64,000 nucleotides of DNA from an uncultured delta proteobacterium. Its GTDB lineage: Bacteria; Desulfobacterota; Desulfobulbia; Desulfobulbales; Desulfurivibrionaceae. The notes under the pieces were generated by a model. It was not told the origin of the DNA. It did no database searches and was given only the letters and a program-made list of their open reading frames with translations. The translations under genes were made by a program, and so were the position numbers. Below, one piece after another: positions 9,422 through 18,345 of the stretch (positions are counted from its first letter, which is position 1; every line of letters begins with the position of its first letter). Where the stretch lies: the NCBI GenBank assembly GCA_903869265.1, contig CAIPYE010000001.1:124001-188000 (forward strand). The letters run 5' to 3'.

Positions 9422-10897
9422 TTACTTGCTCTCCGGGCGCAGATGCGGAAAGAGAATAACATCCCGGATCGAGGCAGAGTCGGTCAGCAGCATGACCAGA
9501 CGATCGATGCCGATTCCTTCTCCTGCCGCGGGGGGCATGCCATATTCTAGGGCCCGGACAAAATCCTCATCCATCTCGGGGAAGATCTCCTCGTCGTTGC
9601 CCCGCTCGGCAATCTGCTTGGTAAGCCGCTCTTTCTGATCAATGGGATCATTGAGCTCGCTGAAGGCATTGGCTATTTCCCGCCCGGTCACGAAAAGCTC
9701 GAACCGGTCAGTGACCTCTGGGTTCTTCTCGTTGCGGCGGGCCAACGGCGAGACCTCGGTGGGGTACTGGGTCACAAAGGTGGGATTGATCAGCTTTTCT
9801 TCCACCAGCAGCTCAAACAGTTCGGTCTTGGCCTTGCCGTGCCCGGACAAAGGCTCAAGAGCAATGCCCTTTTCCTTGGCGAGTTGCCGGGTGCGAGCCG
9901 GATCGGCGAGAACAGCCTGGTCAACCCCGCCCACCTCGACAAGCGCCTCGTCCATGGTGTAGCGCTGCCAGGGCGGAGAAAGATCCACCTCCTGCCCTTG
10001 GTAACTCACGACCATGGAGCCGGTGACCTCGGCGGCGATGTAGGAAACCATCTCCTCGGTAAGGTCCATGAGATCTTCGTAGGTGGCAAAGGCCTGGTAG
10101 AATTCGAGCATGGTGAATTCTGGATTATGCCGGGTGGACAGCCCCTCGTTCCTGAAATTGCGGTTGATCTCGAAGACCTTTTCAAACCCGCCCACCAGCA
10201 GCCGCTTAAGATACAGCTCCGGGGCAATGCGCAGGTAGAGATCCATACCCAGGGCATTGTGGTGGGTCTTGAAAGGCTTGGCCGTGGCCCCGCCGGCAAT
10301 GGGTTGCATCATGGGGGTTTCGACCTCCATGAAGCCCCGGTTTACCAAGAAATCACGGATCAGGCGGATAATCTCCACCCGCTTTCTGAAGGTGTCGCGC
10401 ACCTCCGGGTTCATGATCAGATCGACATAGCGCTGGCGGTAGCGGGTTTCCACATCGGTGAGGCCGTGGAATTTTTCCGGCAGGGGCCGCAGGGATTTGG
10501 TAATCGGCTTCAGGGTTGCCGCATCGATGGTGAGCTCGCCGGTCTGGGTGCGGAACAGGGTGCCACCAAAACCAACGATATCGCCGACATCGAGTTTCTT
10601 GAAGATCTGGTAGACTTCCACCCCAACCTCATCGCGCTTGACATACACCTGGATGCGGCCTGTCTCATCCTGAATCTGGACAAAAGCTGCCTTGCCGAAC
10701 TTGCGCAACGCCATGATCCGGCCGGCCACTGATTTGACCCCCTCTTCCAGCGGCACGGCCGGGTTGTCGTTTTTCGCCAGGATATCATTGATCCGGTGGG
10801 CGGGCTTAAAATCATTGGCATAGAGATTAACGCCCAGCTCTGCCAGCTCCTGGGCCTTTTGACGGCGTTGCGTCAATACCTGATTCAGTTCTTCCAT
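9422..10897 (-). CDS. lysS: Lysyl-tRNA synthetase, class II
   Basis: 491 residues. An N-terminal OB-fold anticodon-binding domain (about 50-150, VAGRIMALRKFGKAAFVQIQ) is followed by the class II catalytic core. Motif 2 is FRNEGLSTRHNPEF, and motif 3 is near the C-terminus (GIGIDRLVMLLTDSASIRDV). The enzyme charges tRNA-Lys with lysine using ATP. The start is set at ATG 10897 (MEELNQVL); a TTG at 10912 in the same frame is the only upstream alternative and has no better ribosome site. It heads the run towards lolC, lolD and bamA on the same strand, with a REP-like element in the gap. Confidence 0.96.
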   Translation of the reverse strand: MEELNQVLTQRRQKAQELAELGVNLYANDFKPAHRINDILAKNDNPAVPLEEGVKSVAGRIMALRKFGKAAFVQIQDETGRIQVYVKRDEVGVEVYQIFKKLDVGDIVGFGGTLFRTQTGELTIDAATLKPITKSLRPLPEKFHGLTDVETRYRQRYVDLIMNPEVRDTFRKRVEIIRLIRDFLVNRGFMEVETPMMQPIAGGATAKPFKTHHNALGMDLYLRIAPELYLKRLLVGGFEKVFEINRNFRNEGLSTRHNPEFTMLEFYQAFATYEDLMDLTEEMVSYIAAEVTGSMVVSYQGQEVDLSPPWQRYTMDEALVEVGGVDQAVLADPARTRQLAKEKGIALEPLSGHGKAKTELFELLVEEKLINPTFVTQYPTEVSPLARRNEKNPEVTDRFELFVTGREIANAFSELNDPIDQKERLTKQIAERGNDEEIFPEMDEDFVRALEYGMPPAAGEGIGIDRLVMLLTDSASIRDVILFPHLRPESK

Positions 10898-10960
10898 ATC
10901 ATCAATACTCAAACTTTTTATTAGTGGTTGAATAAAAGATAGCCGGGCAGCGCCTGCACC

Positions 10961-12073
10961 TTAAAGATATTTGTCCCGCAACAACTTGGAAAGATCCCTG
11001 GTCAGAGCCAGCACCTTTTTGGCATGGACCAGAGGCAGGGAGCCGGTACCGCAGCTTGGGGTGATCAGGGTCTGTTGCAGCAGAGACTTATAATCCCAAG
11101 CACCGCCGCCGTTATCACTGCCGACAAGCTGAGCGGCCTGCGCCTCCCAACGCGCCAGAAGAGACTCCGCCGTTTCCTGTTCAATATATTCCTTCTCCGA
11201 GGTGGGCACGATCCCCCAGGCAATAATGCCGCCCCGGTTCAGGAAGGAGAACAATGCCTCCTTGCAGGCGACCAGCTTGTCGAAAAAACCGTAGGCGTCA
11301 AAGCTGACGATATCAAGCGAGGTGGACAAGAGAAATTCCCAGTCCGTGTTGGCGCAGACATGGACACCCACCAGCCCGCCTGCTGCCTGGGCCGCGCCGA
11401 TGACCTCGTTGAGTTCCTGACCAAGCTCCTCCAGGGAAACGCTGAGAAAGGCCGAGGAGCCAAGGCCTGCCAGGGCCGGTTCGTCTATGAAAAGAATGAC
11501 CGGGGCCTGCGACTGAGAAAGGAGTTGCACCTGCCAGGCACCCTTAAGGGAAAGCCCCTTCACCACCATTTCCCGAATGGTCGGCTCATAATAGGCGGCC
11601 CTCCCTTCGCGGTCATGGAGGCCGGTGAGCAGGGTAAACGGCCCGGTCATCTGCCCCTTGACCGCAGCCACGGTTTTTCCGGCAGCAATTTCAACGGCGA
11701 CAGCTTCCTTAAGGGCGAATAGTCCCTGGGCCCTGTCCCGGCTCACAGCAAAGGGCGAGTCCGGCAGAAGGCTCGGGTCTTCGAGGGAGGCAAGATACTG
11801 CTCGAAATAGGCCAGCATCTCGTCGGCAAAGGTCTCGGTCTGGATGTCGAAATAGGTTCGGCCATCATCTTCGACGATGCCTGGCATCCCCTCGCTGAAC
11901 TGACTGAGCATCCCTTCCTTGGGGTTGCTCGGCAATTGGGGCCACAGGGGGATGTCGGGGGTGTGCTCGAAGATGAGGGAAAACGCTTCCCGGTGATCCG
12001 TAACCGGCAGACTGCCAATGAGGGTCGCCAGGCCATTTGCTTGAAAACGGGAGGATGGGTTGTCGTGACTCAT
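10961..12073 (-). CDS. Core-MetE / UroD-like protein, probable methionine synthase
   Basis: 370 residues related to the C-terminal catalytic half of cobalamin-independent methionine synthase (UROD/MetE superfamily). A GS-P start region (LATLIGSLPVTD), the acidic strand ILFIDEPALAG and the segment GVHVCANTDW are seen, with a late Cys in TPSCGTGSLP. The HVC pair and the late Cys match the Zn ligands (His-x-Cys ... Cys) of MetE. The N-terminal folate-binding half of MetE is absent. Folate-independent core-MetE enzymes that take methyl groups from corrinoid proteins are known in anaerobes, so methionine synthesis is the favoured role; methyl donor and substrate are inference. The ATG at 12073 (MSHDNPS) is chosen with GGAAAAAG upstream. 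The open frame runs further, but it would translate through a long hairpin. Confidence 0.7.
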   Translation of the reverse strand: MSHDNPSSRFQANGLATLIGSLPVTDHREAFSLIFEHTPDIPLWPQLPSNPKEGMLSQFSEGMPGIVEDDGRTYFDIQTETFADEMLAYFEQYLASLEDPSLLPDSPFAVSRDRAQGLFALKEAVAVEIAAGKTVAAVKGQMTGPFTLLTGLHDREGRAAYYEPTIREMVVKGLSLKGAWQVQLLSQSQAPVILFIDEPALAGLGSSAFLSVSLEELGQELNEVIGAAQAAGGLVGVHVCANTDWEFLLSTSLDIVSFDAYGFFDKLVACKEALFSFLNRGGIIAWGIVPTSEKEYIEQETAESLLARWEAQAAQLVGSDNGGGAWDYKSLLQQTLITPSCGTGSLPLVHAKKVLALTRDLSKLLRDKYL

Positions 12074-12123
12074 AGCTTTTTCCAGTATCAGGAAAGGTGC
12101 GGTTGTTGCGTGCCCGATTGCAA

Positions 12124-12169
12124 AGCAGGATGTTAAAAAAGCAAAACTCAGCTTTTTTAACATCCTGCT
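12124..12169 (-). terminator. Perfect 19-bp stem hairpin between glgP and the methionine synthase-like gene
   Basis: AGCAGGATGTTAAAAAAGC at 12124-12142 pairs without mismatch with its complement at 12151-12169, around an 8-base loop. In the minus-strand RNA the second arm carries six U residues. It can serve as the glgP terminator. It also overlaps the predicted start of transcription of the downstream gene, so an attenuator or a mRNA-stabilising 5' hairpin is an alternative. Confidence 0.55.
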
Positions 12170-12197
12170 AGCTATCAACAATAGGGCGAAAAGTCAA
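12169..12197 (-). promoter_or_regulatory. Candidate sigma-70 promoter for the methionine synthase-like gene
   Basis: On the minus strand TTGACT (12197-12192) is followed after 17 bases by TAGCTA (12174-12169). The predicted start of transcription falls inside the 19-bp hairpin. The match is moderate, and only spacing and the -35 element support it. Confidence 0.35.
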
Positions 12198-12241
12198 TGC
12201 CTTTTGGGAAAAACACTGTCTTGCCGGGCACGAGAATCCAC

Positions 12242-14716
12242 CTAATCCACCGTGACTCCCCAGATGTCACGGGCATATTCTCGGATGGTCCGATCGCTGG
12301 AAAATTTGCCCATCCTGGCCACGTTGAGAATGGACTTGCGAATCCAGTTCGGCTGATCCCGATACAAATCGCCCACCTCATTCTGGCAGCGGAGATAATC
12401 TTCCAGATCAAGCAGCAGCAGGTAAGGGTCGTTGAGATTGAGCAGACTCTCGACGATGGGGGCAAACAGGCTGGTGTCGCCCCGGCTGAAATAGCCGTTG
12501 CGGATACTGTCCAGGGTACGTTTCACCTCCGGATTGTCGCGATAGACATCAAAGGCGTTGCGGCGCGGATTGCGCTTGACCTCCTCGACCTCCTCCGTGG
12601 TCATGCCGAAGATGAACATATTCTCAGGCCCGACCTCCTCGCGGATCTCGATGTTGGCACCGTCCAGGGTGCCGATGGTAAGGGCGCCATTTAAGGAAAA
12701 TTTCATGTTGCCGGTGCCCGAGGCCTCGGTGCCCGCAGTGGAAATCTGCTCGGAAAGATCGGAGGCCGGAAAGATCTTTTCGGCAACAGACACGCCATAA
12801 TTGGGGATAAACGCCACCTTAAGCCGATCGCCCACCCGCGAATCATGGTTGACCACCTCGGCCACCGAATTGATCAGCTTGATGATCAATTTGGCCTTAA
12901 AATACGACGGCGCGGCCTTACCCGCAAAAACAATGGTCCGCGCTGGAGAATCCGTGTCTTCCCCGTTGGCGATCCGGTGGTACAGGGTGATAACATGTAA
13001 AACATTGAGCAGCTGCCGCTTGTACTCGTGGATCCGTTTCACCTGAACATCGAACATGGTGTTGGGGTTGACCGTCACCCCGCATTCCTCCTTAATAATG
13101 GCGGCAAGGCGTTTTTTGTTCTCCATTTTCACCTTGGCCCATTTTTTCTGAAACTTCGGCTGGTCGGCATACGGTTCGAGATTGCGCAGATAGTCGAGAT
13201 TGGTGACCCATTCCCCGCCGATGGTGTCGGTGATCAGGCCAGCCAGGCCGGGGTTGCATTTGAGCAGCCAGCGCCGCTGGGTGATGCCGTTGGTTTTGCA
13301 ATTAAAGCGGCCCGGATAAAACTCGTGGAAGTCCTTAAAAAGCCTGGTCTTCAGGAGATGGGTGTGGATTTCGGCCACCCCATTGACCGAATGGCTGCCC
13401 ACGATGGCCATATACGCCATGCGCACCCTTTTCACCGGCCCTTCCTCGATGATGGACAGGGAGCGCAACAGATCGTCGCGGCCAGGATACCGGGCTGCAA
13501 CCTCTTCGAGGAACAGACGGTTGATTTCGTAGATGATCTCAAGGTGCCGGGGCAGAACCTTGCCCAGCAGATCCACGGGCCAGCTTTCCAGAGCCTCGGG
13601 CATCAGGGTATGATTGGTGTAGCCAAAGGTGCCGACGCAGATCTGCCAGGCCTTTCCCCAGGGAACAGCCTCCTCGTCCACCAGGAGACGCATGAATTCC
13701 GGAATGGCGATGGAGGGGTGGGTATCATTGAGCTGCACGGCGATTTCATCGGCGAACGAATCGAAATCATCGTGCTTTTTCTTGTGTCGCCGCAGGATGT
13801 CCTGGAAGGTGGCGGCCACGAAAAAATACTGCTGCTTCAGGCGCAGCTCCTGGCCCTGCCGGATATCGTCCGAGGGATAGAGAACCTTGGAAATCGTTTC
13901 CGACAGCACCTTATCATGTACCGCCGAGATGTAATCGCCCCGGTTGAATGAGCCAAGATCCAGATCACGGGAAGCTCTGGCTGTCCAAAGGCGCATATTG
14001 ATGACATTGTCATTGTTAAAACCCGGCACCAGGACATCACAGGCCATGGCCATGATCTCCTCCGTCTCAATCCATTCGGTCCGCAGCTCGCCCTTGTTGT
14101 TCCGGTACCGCTGCACCCGACCGTAATACTTTACCGGATAAAGATTCTGGGGCCTTTCGTACTCCCAGGGGCTGCCGTAACGCAGCCAGTTATCCGGATG
14201 TTCCACCTGAAACCCGTCAACGATGCGCTGATAAAAAAGACCGTATTCATAACGGATACCATACCCGTAAGATGGAACGCCCAGGGTTGCCAGCGAATCA
14301 AGAAAACAAGCAGCCAACCGACCCAGGCCGCCGTTGCCGAGAGCGGCATCGTCCTCTTCTTCCCTGATCTCCTCGAGATCGTAGCCCATTTCCTGCATAA
14401 CCCCGGCCAACTCATCATACAAGCCGAGATTGATGAGGCTGTTGCCCAACGACCGTCCGATCAAAAACTCCAGGGACAGATAGTAGACCCGCTTTTTGCC
14501 CTTTGCGTAATAACCCTTTTGCGTTGAAATCCAACGCTCTACCAAAATATCGCGGATACTGTAGGCCAAGGCTTTGTAGACATCCCTACACCCGGCCCGC
14601 TGGGGGTCACGACCAAGAAAACTCAGGATGTGGTGGTTGATCGTATTCAGGAAATCCTTTTTGGTGAGCGATTTTGAAATAGCACAGTACGGGCCTTGCG
14701 GAATCTTGTCGTTCAT
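12242..14716 (-). CDS. glgP: Glycogen/starch phosphorylase
   Basis: 824 residues, full length for the GT35 family. Seen are the N-terminal LSLEFLIGRSL and NGGLGRLAACFLDSLAT segments, the central VQLNDTHPSIAIPEFMRLL, and the pyridoxal-phosphate site EASGTGNMKFSLNGAL followed by IGTLDGANIEI, with the Schiff-base Lys in NMKF. The enzyme releases glucose-1-phosphate from alpha-1,4-glucan, pointing to a glycogen store in the cytoplasm. No other glycogen gene is adjacent. The ATG at 14716 gives the expected N-terminus. It is separated from the cca-like gene by 174 bases, which suggests its own promoter. Confidence 0.97.
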   Translation of the reverse strand: MNDKIPQGPYCAISKSLTKKDFLNTINHHILSFLGRDPQRAGCRDVYKALAYSIRDILVERWISTQKGYYAKGKKRVYYLSLEFLIGRSLGNSLINLGLYDELAGVMQEMGYDLEEIREEEDDAALGNGGLGRLAACFLDSLATLGVPSYGYGIRYEYGLFYQRIVDGFQVEHPDNWLRYGSPWEYERPQNLYPVKYYGRVQRYRNNKGELRTEWIETEEIMAMACDVLVPGFNNDNVINMRLWTARASRDLDLGSFNRGDYISAVHDKVLSETISKVLYPSDDIRQGQELRLKQQYFFVAATFQDILRRHKKKHDDFDSFADEIAVQLNDTHPSIAIPEFMRLLVDEEAVPWGKAWQICVGTFGYTNHTLMPEALESWPVDLLGKVLPRHLEIIYEINRLFLEEVAARYPGRDDLLRSLSIIEEGPVKRVRMAYMAIVGSHSVNGVAEIHTHLLKTRLFKDFHEFYPGRFNCKTNGITQRRWLLKCNPGLAGLITDTIGGEWVTNLDYLRNLEPYADQPKFQKKWAKVKMENKKRLAAIIKEECGVTVNPNTMFDVQVKRIHEYKRQLLNVLHVITLYHRIANGEDTDSPARTIVFAGKAAPSYFKAKLIIKLINSVAEVVNHDSRVGDRLKVAFIPNYGVSVAEKIFPASDLSEQISTAGTEASGTGNMKFSLNGALTIGTLDGANIEIREEVGPENMFIFGMTTEEVEEVKRNPRRNAFDVYRDNPEVKRTLDSIRNGYFSRGDTSLFAPIVESLLNLNDPYLLLLDLEDYLRCQNEVGDLYRDQPNWIRKSILNVARMGKFSSDRTIREYARDIWGVTVD

Positions 14717-14886
14717 GGTTGCGGCCTGCTTCCTTGAGGTTGATCTGCTTTAAAACGATACCCCCCGGCATCTCCTACGACATCTGCTCCGTTCAGGGTA
14801 CAACGGGGCCTGAAAAACAGTCAAACTTATTTAGGGGCCATTATGAAACAATCTGTATTTTTGCCCCTTGAATTACGGCCCCTTAT

Positions 14887-14900
14887 GCCGTTATAACGGC
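14887..14900. repeat. 14-bp perfect palindrome overlapping the cca-like stop codon
   Basis: GCCGTTATAACGGC reads the same on both strands and spans the stop codon of the nucleotidyltransferase gene. Just beyond it on the minus strand the sequence has two AAGGGGC repeats and an A/T-rich stretch. It may be part of a weak terminator; an operator is the alternative. Confidence 0.35.
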
Positions 14901-16378
14901 GCTGACGATGCCCTGCCTTCAAGAAACATCTTCACCCAGGCCAGGGCCTCTTCCCGGTCCGTCACCAACCCCTCTACCTGCGCCACCACAAGGCCGTCGA
15001 GAATATCCTTGAAAATCGGGCCGGGTTCGAGGGAAAAGACGGCAATCAGATCATGGCCCGTGACCAGCGGCGGGTTGGCGAATACCGGCTGGATATACTC
15101 CGCATACACCCCATGCACCTCACGTAAAAGCACGGCCAAATTTTCCTCCATGCCTTCGGGCTTGCCCACCCCTTGCCCGGCAAGACTGTCCGCCATGGCC
15201 AGCAAAAAAAGGCCAGTCAGATCATCGCCAACCGCCTTGACCAACCGCAGACAGGCCTTGCGGGTGATCCCGGTGCGCAACCGGGCGTTGCTGAGATGAA
15301 AGGGCCACATGTGCAGGGCGATGAGCCGAGCAACCCGATTACGATCGTCCTTGGGCCAGTGCAGCCTTTCGGCAATGACCTCAAAAATCGCGGCTCCGGC
15401 CTGGTCGTGATTGTAAAAGGTTATCTTTTCTGCAACCAGCCGGTGCGTCTCCGGCTTGCCAAGATCATGGAACAGGGCACCCCATTTCAGCAAGGCAGCT
15501 CCTTTTCCCTGAGCCATTTCGCTAAACAGTCCGCCCTGCCCCGGAAAATACCTCTCAGGGTCGAGCAGGATATCTTCCAGACAACGCAAAGCCTCCAAAC
15601 TGTGCTGGAACACATCAAGATGATGGCTGGCTGGCTGATCAAGCCCCCGACCCGGCACAAGTTCCGGAAAGACAACCCACAAAAGACCGCTGTTTGCCAT
15701 GCGGCTGATCGTCTGCCAGGCACGAGACGAGGCCATGATCAGGCCAAGCTCATAGGCCACCCGCTCCATGGCCGGATCTTTCAGCCGTTCGCCATGGACA
15801 CCAATGGCCGTTTCAGTCTGTGGTTCGATGGCAAAATCAAGCGTAGCCGCAAAACGATAAGCCCGCAGCAAACGCAAGGGGTCGGCCAGCAGATTTGCCA
15901 CAGCCGGGGTCCGGATCAATTTTTGCGCCAGGTCGGCCACGCCGCCAAGAGGATCAATAACCGTGCGCTCAACAAGGGTGCCGGTTTCAGGATCAAGGGG
16001 AACGGCCATGGCGTTGATGGTGAAATCCCGCTGGCCGAGATCGTCTTCAATGGTGGTGGTGTGATTTCTGAAACCGGAAAAATCAAGGGTGTACCCCTGC
16101 CAGACGACCCTGGCCACGTCCTCCCCCTCATCGAGCAGAACAAAGGCGCCGCCCAGCAAACCGCTGACCTCGCGGGCGCAAGCCACGGCTCCAACCGGCA
16201 CGGTGAGATCAAGATCCTTGGCCGCCACCCCCAACAGCCAGTCGCGCACCGGCCCGCCCGCCACATACATGGGCTGCCCGCTGCGCTGCGCAACCTGGCT
16301 CAAAGCTTGGCGCAATTTCTCTGGGTACGTTTGCAGCCAATCGTGGGTCAATACCGTCGCCGCTGACACTGCTGCCAT
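14891..16378 (-). CDS. CCA-adding enzyme / poly(A) polymerase family nucleotidyltransferase with HD domain
   Basis: 495 residues. The class II tRNA nucleotidyltransferase head is present: YVAGGPVRDWLLG, the metal-binding KDLDLTV, and the RRD-like region near RDFTINAMAVPL. A tRNA-binding neck (LLADPLRLLRAYRFAATL) follows, and then an HD domain (WGALFHDLGKPETH). The enzyme adds or repairs the CCA 3' end of tRNA; a poly(A) polymerase role cannot be excluded from sequence alone. The ATG at 16378 is chosen because TGAGGGG stands just upstream. It is 8 bases after the folE2 stop, so the two genes are probably co-translated. Confidence 0.88.
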   Translation of the reverse strand: MAAVSAATVLTHDWLQTYPEKLRQALSQVAQRSGQPMYVAGGPVRDWLLGVAAKDLDLTVPVGAVACAREVSGLLGGAFVLLDEGEDVARVVWQGYTLDFSGFRNHTTTIEDDLGQRDFTINAMAVPLDPETGTLVERTVIDPLGGVADLAQKLIRTPAVANLLADPLRLLRAYRFAATLDFAIEPQTETAIGVHGERLKDPAMERVAYELGLIMASSRAWQTISRMANSGLLWVVFPELVPGRGLDQPASHHLDVFQHSLEALRCLEDILLDPERYFPGQGGLFSEMAQGKGAALLKWGALFHDLGKPETHRLVAEKITFYNHDQAGAAIFEVIAERLHWPKDDRNRVARLIALHMWPFHLSNARLRTGITRKACLRLVKAVGDDLTGLFLLAMADSLAGQGVGKPEGMEENLAVLLREVHGVYAEYIQPVFANPPLVTGHDLIAVFSLEPGPIFKDILDGLVVAQVEGLVTDREEALAWVKMFLEGRASSAPL

Positions 16379-16386
16379 GGAACCCC

Positions 16387-17280
16387 TCACAAATGGTTGA
16401 CGATTTCCGACAGGGTGGTTTCCAAGCGACAACAAACATCATGGATATGGATGCTCTCCAGGCTCAACGACTCGATCACTACCAGGGTTTCCGGCGGCAA
16501 TGTCTTGCCGAACTGCTCCCCTGCCTGCCGGGCCACCTCCCGCACCGCGTCCTCGGCAAACTGCGGCAGGCTGTGCGAGGTGTAGACCAGTTGGGCTTCG
16601 TCGGTTCTTTTCAAGAGATCCTGGGTCACATGCAGGGCCGATTCCAGGCAGGCCAGCAACTCGGCGATACTTGGAGAAAACCCTCTCGACTGCAGGGAAA
16701 GGGTGGTCTGGGAGCGCTGGGAATGGGTGGGCAGGGGGCACTCCTCACCCTCTTTGCGAAACAGGGTCTGATTGTAGGCCTGGGTGCAGGGGCAGGCAGT
16801 GATGTGGGCCACCCCAACCCCGAGTGCAGCCACGCTTTGCAGCTCCTGACCCTGCCCGGCGAGCTTGAGATCAAGGCTGACAACAATGGAATCCACCGAT
16901 TGTCTGCCGCTGACCTTGGCCGTTCTGATGAGCGGCAACTGCCCGGTAAGCCGCACCCTGCCACTGCACGCTCCTTGGCGCGCCATCATCTCCTGGCCAA
17001 GGTGCAACCCGTACTCGCGGAGATCGGCAAACTCACGGTCATACAGGGCGGCGACCACCTCTTCCATACGGGACATATGGATGCCCCGAACCTCTGCGGC
17101 AAGATTCACCTCCAGCCGGGCCGAAAAAGGAATCAACCCCTCTGGCAATCGAACCCAAACGGTTTTGCCGCAGATGCCGACCTCCGGCAGGGGTAGAGCA
17201 AACGAGGGCTGCTGCTGTGGGATATCAAGGCCCTCCGCCAGCACCCGGGCATGGTCTTGGGGGGATATGGATGGTTTCAA
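16387..17280 (-). CDS. folE2: GTP cyclohydrolase FolE2 (type IB)
   Basis: 297 residues of the FolE2/MptA family. The N-terminal DI-PQQQPSFALPLPEVGICG segment, the metal-site region SARLEVNLAAEVRGIHMSRM and the catalytic Cys in ITACPCTQAYN are all visible. FolE2 converts GTP to dihydroneopterin triphosphate for folate or deazapurine synthesis and, unlike FolE, works with metals other than zinc. A TTG start at 17280 is preferred. It overlaps the glycosyltransferase stop (TTGA) and has AGGAGGAG 5 bases upstream, and it gives the family N-terminus. The ATG at 17331 would overlap the upstream gene by 55 bases. cca follows 8 bases downstream. Confidence 0.9.
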   Translation of the reverse strand: MKPSISPQDHARVLAEGLDIPQQQPSFALPLPEVGICGKTVWVRLPEGLIPFSARLEVNLAAEVRGIHMSRMEEVVAALYDREFADLREYGLHLGQEMMARQGACSGRVRLTGQLPLIRTAKVSGRQSVDSIVVSLDLKLAGQGQELQSVAALGVGVAHITACPCTQAYNQTLFRKEGEECPLPTHSQRSQTTLSLQSRGFSPSIAELLACLESALHVTQDLLKRTDEAQLVYTSHSLPQFAEDAVREVARQAGEQFGKTLPPETLVVIESLSLESIHIHDVCCRLETTLSEIVNHL

Positions 17281-18077
17281 ATAAGCTCCTCCTGTTTCAA
17301 GGAAATATACCACTGTTGGATGGTCTGCCAATCTCCCTGGCTCCTAGTCCAGTCGGCCAGGGCCTGAAAACGAGTTAGATTCTCGGGCGAAGCATCGGTT
17401 TCCGCCAGGGCAAGGGACACCGAGCCAAGTAAGGTCTCAATCCGGTCGTTATTCGCGCAATTGCACAGGCTTCCCCCATGGAGATACCGCAGGGTGATGG
17501 GCTCCTCCCCGCAAAAGCCAAAGGGGAAACGTTGGGCAAGGCGGATAAAAAAAGACCAGTCCTCGCCCAACTCCCCGCTCCCGAAACCGCCCACTGCGGC
17601 AAAGGCACCCGTCTCCACGGCCATTGCCGAAGGGACCAGAAAACACCAGCGGGCCAAGGCGGCCAGGCATTGCCCTTCCATGACCATCCCTGGTTCGGGG
17701 ATACAAAACTCCCCGTCCCCTACCTGGTCGCAATTCTTTGTCACCCCATAGGCCACCGGATAACCTCGGGCCAAGGTCCGCACCAGGCTTGAGACATGGC
17801 CAGCCAGCCAGACATCGTCGGAATCAAGAAACATGACCACCTCGCCGCTGGCCGCATCAACCCCGGCATTTCTGGCCAGACCCGGCCCAAGGTCGGAGCG
17901 CTGCACCATCTGCACCTCTGGAAAACGGGCGGCCACCAAGGCAACGGTATGGTCCGTCGAGCCATCATCCACCACGATGATCTCGCTCACCGGGGTATCC
18001 TGAGCAAACACACTGGCAATAGCCCGGCAAGTCATCTCCGGTCGATTTTTCGTGGGGATTACGCAACTGATTTGCAT
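17277..18077 (-). CDS. Glycosyltransferase family 2
   Basis: 266 residues of a GT-A fold transferase. It starts with ISCVIPTKNRPEMTCRAIAS, has IIVVDDGSTDHTVAL and the metal-binding DxD equivalent VVMFLDSDDVW, and shows the acceptor-side signature LGEDWSFFIRLA. It probably moves a sugar from a nucleotide donor onto a surface glycan; the donor and acceptor cannot be read. The start at ATG 18077 gives the family N-terminus. The longer open frame upstream lacks similarity to the fold. It overlaps the TTG start of folE2 by 4 bases. No other glycan genes are adjacent, so its pathway is open. Confidence 0.85.
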   Translation of the reverse strand: MQISCVIPTKNRPEMTCRAIASVFAQDTPVSEIIVVDDGSTDHTVALVAARFPEVQMVQRSDLGPGLARNAGVDAASGEVVMFLDSDDVWLAGHVSSLVRTLARGYPVAYGVTKNCDQVGDGEFCIPEPGMVMEGQCLAALARWCFLVPSAMAVETGAFAAVGGFGSGELGEDWSFFIRLAQRFPFGFCGEEPITLRYLHGGSLCNCANNDRIETLLGSVSLALAETDASPENLTRFQALADWTRSQGDWQTIQQWYISLKQEELI

Positions 18078-18298
18078 GACCCGTGGTGGCTCCTCATGAC
18101 CTGGATAGTGATTGCGCTCTGTGCCAGGCAGAAAGGTTCCCTGCCCAGCTTTTAGCATAGCACAAAAAAACTGGCCGCACATGAAGAATACCCCCTGCCA
18201 TGGAACAAGAGGCGGGCAGGGTCGCGGCCTATTTTCTCCTTGCCTTTCCATGCCCTGCCACATAGAATCATTACGTATTGAAACCAATGAAAAAATGC

Positions 18299-18320
18299 GG
18301 GGATTAAGTGTGGTGTCCCC
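18299..18320. repeat. REP-like hairpin (GGGGA ... TCCCC) at the left edge of the plus-strand island
   Basis: A 22-base element with GGGG/CCCC arms enclosing ATTAAGTGTGGTGT. From memory it resembles short repeats found beside Y1/RAYT (IS200-like) transposases in many bacteria. No transposase gene is present here, so it would be a scar or a dispersed copy. It lies 26 bases before the first plus-strand gene of the window. Confidence 0.4.
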
Positions 18321-18345
18321 ATAATTCTTTGGGAACTAAACATTC

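Noticed and set aside
12074-12181. N-terminal extension of the methionine synthase-like protein as a signal peptide
   Set aside because: It would be translated through the perfect 19-bp hairpin, lacks a ribosome site, and the enzyme family is cytoplasmic. GGAAAAAG precedes ATG 12073.
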